The translations under genes and the position numbers were made by a program. The notes under the pieces were generated by a model that worked only from the letters and a program-made list of their open reading frames with translations, had not been told where the DNA came from and ran no database searches. DNA of 64,000 bases, from NCBI GenBank assembly GCA_022702545.1, contig JAHRBC010000002.1, positions 5,580,001-5,644,000 of the forward strand, read 5' to 3'. Below are positions 10,006-19,221 of this stretch, in pieces (position 1 is the first letter of the stretch; every line of letters begins with the position of its first letter). The DNA is from Phycomyces nitens. Taxonomy: Eukaryota > Mucoromycota > Mucoromycetes > Mucorales > Phycomycetaceae.

Positions 10006-10477
10006 CAACTATGTATTGCGCGATGAAACGAATGAGCTATTACATCGTGACTATACACCATCAGAACTAAAAGTGGTGAACATTGATGAAACTGCTATCG
10101 AAGATGAATATGTCGAAGTAGACGAAATACGAGACCATAAAGACGCAGGTCAATCCCGTCTATTTTTGGTCAAATGGAAAGGACTTAAAGAACGTGAAAA
10201 TTCTTGGATTTTGGCTAGCGAATTTTGCTCACCGGAACCCATTTGCAAGTACTGGAAAAGACTGGAAGAACAAAAAAGCAAAGCAATGCTTGCTAAGGTC
10301 GCTACAGTCGTACAACCTTTTCGTAAAAGAGGGCATCCAAGAAAAACCGATAGCGATGTACCAACTACCAATTCCAATGCTATAACAATCGGGACAAAAC
10401 GCACACGGACAATGACTTTACCTACCACCGTCCAAAACCAACCTGTACGAAAGAGAGGACGACCTCGTAAACTCTAA
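9998..10477 (+). CDS. Ty3 copy 1 integrase C-terminus: chromodomain plus AT-hook-like tail
   Basis: In copy 2 this sequence is fused to integrase; here the 13-bp duplication separates it. Residues about 38-95 are a chromodomain (VEVDEIRDHKD, LVKWKGLKERENSW, ICKYWKRLEE), which in chromoviruses steers integration by reading histone marks. Two AT-hook-like basic cores follow, KRGHPRK (the first, with His replacing Arg of the RGRP core) and RKRGRPRKL at the very end. AT-hooks bind the minor groove of AT-rich DNA. TAA ends the frame at 10475-10477. Confidence 0.85.
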   Translation: MSNNYVLRDETNELLHRDYTPSELKVVNIDETAIEDEYVEVDEIRDHKDAGQSRLFLVKWKGLKERENSWILASEFCSPEPICKYWKRLEEQKSKAMLAKVATVVQPFRKRGHPRKTDSDVPTTNSNAITIGTKRTRTMTLPTTVQNQPVRKRGRPRKL

Positions 10478-10589
10478 AACTTTTATTTTTCACATTTTTT
10501 TTTTTTTTATCCAAGTCGGTTTTTTTTTGTTTTGTTTTGTTTTTTTTGGATTATTAGACTAACAAGTCGTTTCAATCATAATTGAACCT

Positions 10590-10601
10590 GGCTGGGGGGA
10601 G
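10590..10601 (+). other. polypurine tract of Ty3 copy 1
   Basis: The purine run GCTGGGGGGAG lies directly before the 3' LTR (TGTGGT at 10602). The same tract sits at the matching place in copy 2 (20761-20772, minus strand). It primes plus-strand DNA synthesis. Confidence 0.8.
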
Positions 10602-10780
10602 TGTGGTAAAACCACCTTTAAATACTATTACAAATTGGCTTAACAAAAACTAAGTAACAAAATCTACTCAAGTAGATTTAAGTTACACTAATATCTAAAA
10701 GCCCTATTAACACCCAGTCAAGTATTTATACACAAATCCTACAACAGACAGAATTGTGAGGTTAGTCCGGAGGACTAACC

Positions 10781-10903
10781 GAACAGGAACAGAGAAGTGC
10801 TGTGATCATCTTATATTTTATTGAGCGAAAAGAAATTTGAAACAAATTGTTTTAAAATTGATTATAAAAGTCGCTTATGAATCAAAGTAATGTACTTCGA
10901 TCA
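10781..10903 (+). repeat. left inverted terminal repeat of the DIRS element
   Basis: Matches 15023-15146 in inverted orientation almost base for base, from GAACAGGAACAGAG to CTTCGATCAT. Confidence 0.92.
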
Positions 10904-10941
10904 TTAGCGAGCAGGTCAAATGGGTCGGGATAGGGTGGGTG

Positions 10942-11061
10942 ACTTCTCTGTTCCTGTTCGGTTAGTCCTCCGGACTAACCTCACAATTGTCCTGTTGAAA
11001 CAAGTTTCTCGGGACAATTATGTGAGTCCATCGGACACCGAACAGGAACAGAGAAGTGCTG
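10942..11061 (+). repeat. internal complementary region of the DIRS element
   Basis: 10942-10984 is the reverse complement of the left end (10756 onward, including the GGTTAGTCC...GGACTAACC palindrome); 10985-11061 is the reverse complement of the right end (15124-15201, containing the second palindrome-like pair GTCC...GGAC). It is the template that lets the two ends be joined into a circle. Confidence 0.92.
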
Positions 11062-11142
11062 CTTCAGAGAAGCGCAAAAAGACAAAGAAATAACGAAAAA
11101 TAAAGAAGGAAAGGAATGCAAACATATATGGAAACGTCCAAT

Positions 11143-12245
11143 CTACGATACCATGTTGGAGTCAGGATGCGTGGAGCCATTATCTGGGGAACGAGTAGAG
11201 GAGAATGCAGATGGGAGTACGGATTCAGTGATGTTGGTGCGAAGTGCGCGAGATCGACGGTAGTGAGTGTCAAAGATAGAAGGGTTGGACCAATTTCCCA
11301 TGGCAACCACATCATCTAAAGGAGCACCACTCTGGATAGCAAGGTCTGAAGCAATAGAGCGCACGGATGGGCAAGGCTTGACTGTGGTAGACATCTGAGT
11401 GAGTGTTCTTAGCCAGGAAGAAATAGTATGAGCGGAAACAGGAAGGGAGGGTGACTTCGCGCAAACAAAGAGTGTGTCGATCGGTCTTGACGTCGTGCCA
11501 GGGTGATCTCGTAGTACTGAGAAAGCTAGAACAGGACAAAGGGCGAGATTGGAATCGTGTGGCTGAATTATAGGAGATTTTATAATACGGCGTCCCGCGT
11601 GTCTCCTTGGGAGCGTGTATGACCAGATGGAGCCGACGTTGACCATCAATACTGCATTTGCTAAGAATCACCCGGTGAAGGTCCGACGGGCGAAGAAATG
11701 CAGCCATGGCCAGAAGAAAGGCGGTCTTGCGGGACAAAGGGGCAAGAGAGGTAGATGGATCCGAAGGTATAGTGGACAAGAACACAAAGGTAGGAGAGAG
11801 GTCAATCAAGGGTCTAGACATGGCTACGGGTGGCGCGGAACGTTTAAGTAACTTGAAAAGGTCAATCAGGCATGGGTCGGACGACAGAGTAGCAGGATGG
11901 CTGTGGAGGCGACGAATGGCAGAACGGAAGGTCTGTAAAGTGTTGACATTATAGTTGGACATTTCGGGGAAGTGAAGAAGTTGACCATATCCGTGGCGGT
12001 AAAGTGCAAGAGTGAGACTTCGTTCGCAATGGCCCATAGTATGAAAAGGCGCTGTCCTCGGGCGTAGATGCGATTAGTTGGGCTGTCATCGGTCAGTGAG
12101 TCCAAGAAGAGCTTTCGGGCATCTTCAGAAAGAAGAGTATCCTCTAGTGTATGCTTGAGACTCTCCAAACGGAGAGCTTCCACTTCGTGCCGGCCAGTGG
12201 GTGCGGTGTGAGTGGTGACATGGTCTCGATTGTCTTGGCCGTCAG
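11143..12245 (-). pseudogene. DIRS tyrosine recombinase, broken by two frame changes
   Basis: Three frames must be joined. The N-terminal helical part (LKHTLEDTLLSEDARKLFLD, then RLFILWAIANEVSLLHFTA) lies at about 12245-11965. After a shift near 11960 comes the frame with RSAIRRLHSHP and the first catalytic Arg in AAFLRPSDLHR. After a second shift near 11590 comes the frame with LALCPVLAFSVLRD and the C-terminal box: VRSIASDLAIQSGAP, MGNWSN and the probable nucleophile Tyr in FDTHYRR. It ends at 11143. In DIRS elements this enzyme recombines the cDNA circle into the target without a DDE integrase. The N-terminus overlaps the end of the RT frame by roughly 100 nt. Confidence 0.8.
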
Positions 12246-14030
12246 AAGGAGAGGTGGAGCCATAGCCATAGCCTGGAGAAGTGGGAACCATATCGAGCTC
12301 GGCCAAAAGGGGACTACTATTGTGGCTGTAATCTGCTCGGTCTGGATCTTGTGCAGGCATTTCAATATCAAGTTCCATGGAGGATGGAGGTAAGGGTTCT
12401 GGAAGGTCTTCCACGACAGAGAGAGAGCATCGATCGCCATTGACCCTGGGTCTATCTTCCAAGAAACATACTGCGGGAGGAGGGCTGTGAGACGGTCGGC
12501 GAATAGATCCACATCGTGGGGACCCCAAGTTTGTTGGATCTGATTGAAATATGCAGGACGGATTCGCCACAGGTTCTTCGTGAAGACTTGTCGGGAGGCC
12601 CAGTCGGCTTGTACATTGAGTCTTCCCGGGATGTGTTTCGCTGTAAGGGACAGGCCTCGTGCAATGCACATTTCCCAAAGTTCGGTTGCCAGACTGGAGA
12701 GGGGGAGAGAGCGAGTGCCGCCTTGCTTGTTGATGTAGGTCATGGAGGTCGTGTTGTCCGTGTGGACCAGGATCGTTGTGTTGCAAAGAGAGGGGAAGGT
12801 CTGTAGTGTCAATTGTACTGCCTTCATCTCCTTCCAGTTGATGGACTGGGATGCTTCCTCGGTGGTCCAATGTCCATAAACGTGCTGGTCTTGGAAGACA
12901 CCGCCCCATCCACTGTTGCTTGCGTCTACGTGAATTTGGAATTGGGGGTCGGATGCTATGAGGGCCTTGCCGTTCCACTTCGTCAGGTTGTCTAACCACC
13001 ACTGGAGCTCTTGGCGGCAGGACTGGGGGAGCAGGATCGGGAGGTCCCAGGAGTTCGGTGAACGAACGGATTGGTTCTTGAACCGAAGCAAATGTTGGGT
13101 GTACAAGTTGGCTGGGAAGATTGCCAGAGTCGCAGCTTTGATGCGCATTGTCAGGCTGTGCACCTTCCGTGGGGTAGTCGATGTATCGGTCAAAAGTGCC
13201 TGAATTGATTTCCGTAGGTCGCGGATCTTCTTCCCTGGTAGGCTGGCAGTCATTGAGTCTGTATCCAAGACATAACCCAAGTGTTCTATCCGGCGGGTCG
13301 GGGTCAGGTGTGACTTCTTTTCGTTGACCAACCAACCCAGAGATTTCAGTTGCTGGAGGACCGCAGTCGTCTGGTTGGAGACCAGTTCCTGGGTTTCTCC
13401 AAGTAAGAGCCAATCGTCTAGGTAGGCGGTCAAACGAATTCCCGAGGAACGGGCCCACTTGAGAATCGTTTTGGTGAGTCGTGTGAAGAGCCAAGGGACG
13501 ATGGAGAGACCAAAGGGAGTCGTGCGGAATTGGAAGACTTGGTTGTTCCAGGAAAAACGAAGATATTTGCGAGAGTGCTTGTGGATCAAGATATGGAGAA
13601 ATGCATCTGAGAGGTCTATGGATGTCATATAATCCTTGGGGCGCATCAAGTGGATCACTTGTTTCATGTCTTCCATTTTGAAGTGCGGCGCATCGAGGTA
13701 CTGGTTGAGGGACTTGAGGTTGAATACCGGTCGGTGGCCGCCATTGCGCTTGGGAATTACAAACATGTTGCTGTAAAATCCGGGGGACAGGTCTGAAACA
13801 GGTTCTATGGCTTTCTTGAAGAGGAGGTCGGAGATTTCTTGACGGAGGAGCTGTCGTTGTTCTGGTGTGGAAGGTTTGATATTGAATGGACTGTAACGTA
13901 GTGGAGGGTTTTGACGAAAGTGAATACGGAAGCCGTCTTTGACGACATTGTGAACCCAACGACTGTCGGTTAGGCGTTGCTAGGCTAGAGAGAATTGCTG
14001 GAGACGTCCACCTACTGGGGGTTGTTTCCC
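12144..14030 (-). pseudogene. DIRS reverse transcriptase-RNase H with one in-frame stop
   Basis: The frame opens in overlap with the end of Gag (GGRLQQFSLA), meets TAG at about 13981-13983 where family members have Trp (AxQRLTDSRWV), then runs open to 12144. Methionine at 13766 begins the RT core MFVIPKRNGGHRPVFNL; the polymerase motif is YLDDWLL (about 13405-13430). RNase H follows with HVDASNSGWGG (about 12905-12935), WKEMKAV and HTDN. The Trp-to-stop change needs one G-to-A transition. A long open frame on the same strand (11866-14325) is mostly an out-of-frame shadow of this gene, although its last part encodes the start of the recombinase. Confidence 0.88.
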
Positions 14031-15037
14031 GATCGGAACGGATTGTTGCTGTATTGGTTGCCAGAGGGTCGGGTCTGTTGAGGCTGAAAAGTCGGGTTGT
14101 GTTGGCCCTGAGGTTTCCGAAAGTTGGCTGGACGGGATTGGTTGTTCTGGCGAGGCTGGAAGCTCTGGTTTGAGGTTGATACGGGATGCCCACCAGCGTT
14201 TTGTGGTGGGGCGGCTCGAAAAAACTGCTGGCCATTGGGGGTAGCACCAGATTGCCGGTTGAAACGAGAGCGGGAAACCGGGCGAGCATCGCGGATAGCC
14301 TTCTGAGCCGATGTTTGCTGAACAATAGCTTCCCTGAAAGCGTCGGGGGACATAGTGTAGTCTGAGGCTGGAGGAGCCATCGAGAATGTAGGGTTGATAG
14401 CTCTAAAAGCTAAGTCATTGCGCTGGTTGTTGATTGTACCTTCAACATGTAATAGCATTGATCGGGCGTCATCCAAGATAGTGAAGATGCGCTGTTGTTG
14501 ATCCTCGGGGACCACTTGAAGGAGAGAGTGGGCAAGAACGTCCAAAGGTCTTAGGACGCCTGAAACGGCATACTGGATTTGCCGGAGAGAGGAGTCCTCT
14601 CGGTGCTGTCCATGGTGAAAGGTCTTATTGGCTTGAGGGAGAGTGGCAGGAGGGGAGTACTTGACCCCTGAGATCGGAGGGTACTGATCAAGTAAGTTGC
14701 GTTTTTCTTCCTCAGTGAAAGTCTGGGAGAAAAGAGAGTGCTGAAGGGAAGGCACCAGACTAGCAAGTTTCTCAGAAGGAACCCATTCGTAGGTTTGACG
14801 TACAGGGAGATCATGGAGTAGTAAGGGCTGAGTGTCCATAGGAACTGGTTGGGCAGTCAGTTGATCCAATTGTGCTTGCAGTTGAGCCCTGTGTGTCTCG
14901 GCTTGTTCCAAGAGAACCTGGAGTTCGTGAGCTTGAGCTTGATCTTGTATAGTCATAATTGAAAGAAAAATAGATAGTGTGGATGCAGGCTTTTTGTGCG
15001 GTAATGACCTGCGAGCGAAAAGATGATCGAAGTACAT
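14012..15037 (-). CDS. DIRS Gag-like ORF1 (341 aa, or 315 aa from the internal ATG)
   Basis: Residues about 30-75 form a coiled coil rich in Gln and Glu, the middle holds a conserved-looking helical region (LRPLDVLAHSLLQVVPEDQQ), and the C-terminus is rich in Gln, Asn, Pro and Arg, as in RNA-binding Gag tails. The first ATG (15037) lies inside the inverted terminal repeat; the next, at 14956, follows a pyrimidine tract and opens MTIQDQAQAHELQVLL, a more typical start. There is no zinc knuckle. The end overlaps the RT frame. Confidence 0.8.
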   Translation of the reverse strand: MYFDHLFARRSLPHKKPASTLSIFLSIMTIQDQAQAHELQVLLEQAETHRAQLQAQLDQLTAQPVPMDTQPLLLHDLPVRQTYEWVPSEKLASLVPSLQHSLFSQTFTEEEKRNLLDQYPPISGVKYSPPATLPQANKTFHHGQHREDSSLRQIQYAVSGVLRPLDVLAHSLLQVVPEDQQQRIFTILDDARSMLLHVEGTINNQRNDLAFRAINPTFSMAPPASDYTMSPDAFREAIVQQTSAQKAIRDARPVSRSRFNRQSGATPNGQQFFRAAPPQNAGGHPVSTSNQSFQPRQNNQSRPANFRKPQGQHNPTFQPQQTRPSGNQYSNNPFRSGNNPQ

Positions 15038-15146
15038 TACTTTGATTCATAAGCGACTTTTATAATCAATTTTAAAACAATTTGTTTCAAATTTCTTTTC
15101 GCTCAATAAAATATAAGATGATCACAGCACTTCTCTGTTCCTGTTC
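15023..15146 (-). repeat. right inverted terminal repeat of the DIRS element
   Basis: Inverted match to 10781-10903. It contains the upstream ATG of the Gag-like frame; in the left repeat the same ATG is closed by TAG after five codons. Confidence 0.92.
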
Positions 15147-15274
15147 GGTGTCCGATGGACTCACATAATTGTCCCGAGAAACTTGTTTCAACAGGACAAT
15201 TTTAGTTTCTCTTTTACTTTGAGAAATAAATATCAAGTAAAATTGACTTATCGTGTTTTAGTAATTTTGCTACA

Positions 15275-16970
15275 CCACCAACAAGGCCAATTTACGAGAG
15301 ATCTTCTCAATCTCTACTTGCCACCACATGCTCCTTCGAGACCAGGATCTCAGAAATCTCAACTTCTCAGATTGTTTTTGCACAATAATCCCAAAGAAGC
15401 AGCATAGGGGAGCCCAGCAAGCAGTAGCTCTAGTTTTCTGCCTAGACAAAGGCAAAACGCTGAAAGAAGGCAAAGTCAAGTTTGCTTATGCCATACGCCA
15501 TGAGAACTTATTTCGTTGTCCTGTTGGTGCCTTTGCTTTTTTCATGTTTAGCTTGATCCAGGTATGTTGACAAATTAAAATGATTGCTGTTTGTCAATAT
15601 ATATATCTAATGATTCTTTTATAAAAAAGGATGATGCCGACTTCTTGGGTGAAGAAAGGTGGCACAACTGGAAGGTCTTGAGAGGATGAGATGACCCTTA
15701 GAAGAGTCTCAGTAGAACACAGCAATATAAGACAGCAAAAAGTGTATTTGCCAAGCACGACATATTTACTACAAGAGTTACGCATGGTGGGCGCCATGCT
15801 GGTGCTATTGAAGCTGAAGCACTTGGAATCCCGTACAATTTTATCAAAAGAGGAGGAGGGTGGAAGGATCGCCTTGGCCGTTTGGAGACTCACTACCTTG
15901 GTAAACTTCCATCCCAGTTTGCTCGAGGCATGGCAGGGTTTTGGGACAAGCCATTCAACTTGCCAAGAAACAGTATCTCACCTTCTCTTGAGCTTCAACG
16001 AACAATTTTTCCTTGGATCGAAGATCACTTTGGATGTAGCAATGCTGCATGGAAAAAAGTCTGTGACAAGGAGATGAAAGAAGTAGATGAGAATGAAGAT
16101 GAAAATGTTACTGACGAAGATGAGGATGCAGGCGATCAAGCCGAGTTCATAGAAGAAGATGGAAGGATAGTTCAGCAGAGGATCAAGCAGATCAAGAAGA
16201 AGCACTTGGCAGTACAAAGAAGCACCGACACTGCCAAACGAGGATTTTTGAGGCTCTTGATCCAGTGTAGAAGAGTAATTTTGCAAGATGCTGCGGTATA
16301 CATATACCTGAAGAAAGAAAACAGCATTGTCAACACGAACGTCAAGAGAAATGGGTTAGGCACCAATCCTTTTCTCAGTGCAGAATTCAAGATTTTTCAA
16401 GACAGCATTGTAGAAGCCATCACTACACCGTCAATTAACAGACTCCAAGAGTATGAATGTCTTGTCCTGAACATTGTCAATTCACACAAAGAGGTTTCAA
16501 CTTGGTTAGGTGAAATAACCCATCAAATGACAAGCATACAACAGCAGAGTACTCGTCAGTTTGCCAGAGTTGAAAATCATTTCCACAACCAGAATCAGGA
16601 TAGCTCTCGGGTAGAATCTATTTTAGTTGGGTTGAGCCAACAGTTGCAGCAAGTTGCAAGAAACCAGCAGGTCCTACTTGTTAATCAACAGTGCCTCAAT
16701 TCTCAAGTTCAATTATTGATGGCTACCAATACTCCAAACACTATGAGCAACATCGAAAGCACCAACATATCTCGGGATTTCACTTCTTCTTCTTCTACCT
16801 TTATCCAACCATCCCCAATCCAATACTCTGCTCCTCCAATCTATCACCCTGCCATTGTGCCTTCTGCTCCAACACTAGCTCAAAATAGTCATAGTCTTAC
16901 TCAATCATCAGTTTCAAAAGGCAAAAGAAAGGCAAAATGGGTTAGCTATGACCCTCAAGTACTAGAATAA
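15275..16970 (+). pseudogene. Crypton tyrosine recombinase, C-terminal half
   Basis: Continues the frame cut at 5013. Catalytic features visible in order: first Arg in HHMLLRDQDLRNLNFSD; DKGKTLKEGKVKFAYAIRHE and CPVGAFAFFMFSL; an intron (about 15561-15627); ADFLGEERWHNWKVLRG, then two in-frame stops (TGA 15687-15689 and TAG 15699-15701); THGGRHAGAIEAEALG (the H-x-x-R box); GGGWKDRLGRLETHYLGKLP with the nucleophile Tyr. A C-terminal domain follows: acidic stretch (about residues 50-70 after the Tyr), Gln-rich coiled coil and a Ser/Pro tail ending at TAA 16968-16970. The long intact tail is notable, but the stops kill the enzyme unless they are edited or spliced out. Confidence 0.82.
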
Positions 16971-17363
16971 CACACACACATATATATAGATATCGCATAT
17001 AAAACAATAAAATATTTACATCTTAAAGTATATCAGCTAAACATGGATATAGAATTGATTACATATAAAAATAATTGTTTCTAAAGAAATGTACATATCT
17101 AACAAGATTTTATTTGGATTTTCCAAAGTAATATATACCAGCATTAGCTCCTATAGAGTATAAAACGTATCGACAATTATGCAACTTGAGAAAAACACCA
17201 TTTTTTCGGCTGCCCTGCGGGCGCCAGTATTAATTTTTGGTATTTTCGTCATTTTTTCCAAAAAAGTCAGTTTGCCCATATTTAGAAATTTTTCCATAGT
17301 CTGAGCCAATAGATCACCTATTTTTCTGATTGGCTGATTATTTTAATTTTTTCTGAGGAATTA
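16971..17363. other. spacer between Crypton tail and Ty3 copy 3
   Basis: Non-coding. Contains CA and TA dinucleotide runs near 16971-16990. The right Crypton end and the deletion point that removed the 3' part of Ty3 copy 3 must both lie in or at the edge of it; I see no border repeat. Confidence 0.5.
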
Positions 17364-18943
17364 TACCGTTACAGTATTTGCAAATGGGTTCCGGTGAGCA
17401 AAATTTGCTAGCCGGAATCCAGGAATTTTCACATTCTCCAAGTCCTTTCCATTTGACCAAAAATAGACAAGATTGGCCTGCATCTTTATGTTCTCGTATT
17501 TCATCCACTTTGACATATTCATCTTCAATAGCAGTTTCATCAATATTCACCAGTTTTAGTTTGGATGGTGTATAGTCTCAATGTAATAGCTCATTTGTTT
17601 CGTCGCACAATACATAGTTGTTACTTTCCATTTTGTGAATGACTACAAATGGACCTTCAAATAATGGTGATAGTTTTGTATCTCTCAATAGTAATTGTAC
17701 CATGACTGTTTGCCCCAAAGGTATATCAATAAAGTAATGTTTCTTGTTAAATTTCTTATCATATTCTTTGATGAGTTGCATTGTATGTTTTTTAATTGCA
17801 GGAAATACTATTGTCAACATTTTTTCTGCTTGCTGAAGTATTTCTTCTTCAGTAAGACATTATTTGGTTGTAGCTGGTTGTGTTTTGTTGGCAGAGTAGT
17901 CTCCAGGTTTATTAACCTTATGCGCAAACATGAGTGAAAATGGGCTTGAACCAGATCTAGTATGGATCTTCAAGTTGCAGCATAGTTGTGCTGTAGGTAG
18001 TATGTCATCCCAGTTTCTGAAGTCTTGTCCACATAATTTGCGCAAGGTATTTGTTATCATTTTGACGCTAGTTTCAGCAATTCCATTTCCTTGTGGGTAG
18101 TAGGCAGTCGAAAATTTGTGTTTGATACCCAGGATTTGGGTAATAGATTGCATCAGGCTGTTCCTGAATTCCCTGCCATTATCCAATTAAATGAACCATT
18201 CTACAATTGCAATACTGTAATCTCCAAAGATCCCTGTTAAGGCTTTGGCTACAGTGTCACTTTGTTTGTTAGGTAATGGTCTGGCAATAATGTATCTAGT
18301 TGCTACATCAACTACAACCAATATGTATAGGTTTTGGTTTTCAGTAACTGCAAAAGGTTCTGCTAAATCCATTGCAATATGATCAAATACATCCCAAGCC
18401 ACTTGCTTTTCTTGGGGTTGTACCCTCTTTTTATAATTGTATGCTGCGCACAAGGTATACAGTTTGATATGATTTCCTTGCATTCTTTATACATTGATAA
18501 CCAATACATACCATCACTTAGTAGTGATTGTACTACGCCTTCTATGCCAAAGTGTCCCATTTTGTGAGCTTCTTCCACCAATGACTTTCTGTCAGCTAGT
18601 GGTAGAATTAGATAATCTAGGGTAGCTTCCTTAAATTGCTCATTGTTGAGTTTAACGGCTAGGATATGCAGGTCTTTGTCTTTACTATGTATTATTTGAT
18701 GTTTGGTAAAGTGTGATCCTCTTTTCTTTACTACATCGGTTGGTGTAGCTTTGGGTTCGATGTTCTGTCATTTTATCATAATATATTCTAGCATTTTACA
18801 GATGACTTGATCCTCCTCTTTCTTTTGTTGCACATCTTCTTCAACCGGAGGGTATAGATGGCTCAACGCATCGGGTAGAGTGTTATCTACTCCTTTGACG
18901 TAGCTGATTTTTAGTCACCCATATTCGTTGAGGGTATCAACAT
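17364..18943 (-). pseudogene. Ty3 copy 3 integrase and chromodomain remnant
   Basis: Chromodomain at 17364-17550 (VKVDEIREHKDAGQ, LVKWKGLGECENSW) cut off after PICKY. Integrase core fragments at 17860-18480 and the zinc-finger part to about 18600. The second catalytic Asp region is split by TAA-like stops near 18187. Non-functional. Confidence 0.9.
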
Positions 18944-19221
18944 TGTGGTATACACACCACAGCTGAGTGAAATACAGACTCCACAACCGATCTCCAGTTC
19001 CTCTTTGCTAATGACCCTGGCAGGTTAATATCTCAGGAGCAGTTACACACCAGGCACACGTACACTTCACACTTCAACAGTTATAATCAACCATTACACA
19101 ATAGACGTTACATTAAAAGGGAATTAGAATAATAAGTAGATAAACTACCATAATATTCTTTCTTTAATAAACAACACTCTCACAGTATCTACTAGTTCCC
19201 TACAAACCCTAATCTACCTCA
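18944..19221. repeat. solo LTR, family A (278 bp), target duplication AACAT
   Basis: TGTGGTATACAC...CTACCTCA bounded by AACAT at 18939-18943 and 19222-19226. It interrupts the RNase H/integrase linker of copy 3; copy 2 has the uninterrupted sequence. Same family as 31972-32222. A hairpin (TGTGGT...ACCACA) opens the LTR. Confidence 0.92.

Larger units (their letters stand above)
10756..15197 (-). mobile_element. DIRS-type (tyrosine-recombinase) retrotransposon
   Basis: Flanked by AATT on both sides (10752-10755 and 15198-15201). Inverted terminal repeats are 10781-10903 and 15023-15146, each preceded by a different outer end (10756-10780; 15147-15197). An internal complementary region at 10942-11061 contains the reverse complement of both outer ends joined through a single AATT (10985-10988). 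This is the diagnostic DIRS layout: the internal region copies the circle junction. Coding order on the minus strand is Gag-like, RT-RNase H, tyrosine recombinase. The recombinase and RT carry frame breaks and a stop, so this copy is probably inactive. Confidence 0.93.
5014..15274 (+). mobile_element. Ty3/Gypsy chromodomain retrotransposon, copy 1 (3' LTR split by a DIRS element)
   Basis: The element starts TGTGGTAAAACC and ends TTTTGCTACA, with a perfect 5-bp target duplication CCACC at 5009-5013 and 15275-15279. The 5' LTR is 5014-5240 (227 bp). The 3' LTR is 10602-10755 plus 15202-15274, also 227 bp once the DIRS insertion is removed. The two LTRs appear to differ at only about one base (C/T near 5079), so insertion was recent. 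Coding order is Gag, zinc knuckle, protease, RT, RNase H, integrase, chromodomain. It entered the Crypton recombinase gene. Two frame breaks make it non-autonomous as it stands. Confidence 0.95.
10602..15274 (+). repeat. 3' LTR of Ty3 copy 1, split (10602-10755 and 15202-15274)
   Basis: The two pieces together are 227 bp, exactly the length of the 5' LTR, when the AATT at the DIRS borders is counted once. Confidence 0.93.
2412..16970 (+). mobile_element. Crypton-type element (tyrosine recombinase), decayed and split by later insertions
   Basis: Crypton-like protein segments occur in order at 2412-2753, about 4485-5013 and 15275-16970, all on the plus strand. Removing the Ty3 insertion (5014-15274 and one CCACC copy) restores one continuous frame across the break, so the halves were one gene. 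Cryptons encode a single tyrosine recombinase and have no terminal inverted repeats, so the outer limits given here are only those of the recognisable coding sequence. An interval of about 1.7 kb (2754-4480) also separates the first two segments and may be another insertion. Confidence 0.8.

Noticed and set aside
11866..14325. 819-residue minus-strand open frame
   Set aside because: Its larger part overlaps the RT-RNase H in another frame and has no conserved pattern; only its C-terminal 120 residues are the true recombinase start.
15691..16077. 128-residue plus-strand frame beginning just after the Crypton stops
   Set aside because: It is the +1 frame of the recombinase; only the other frame contains the H-x-x-R and Tyr motifs.
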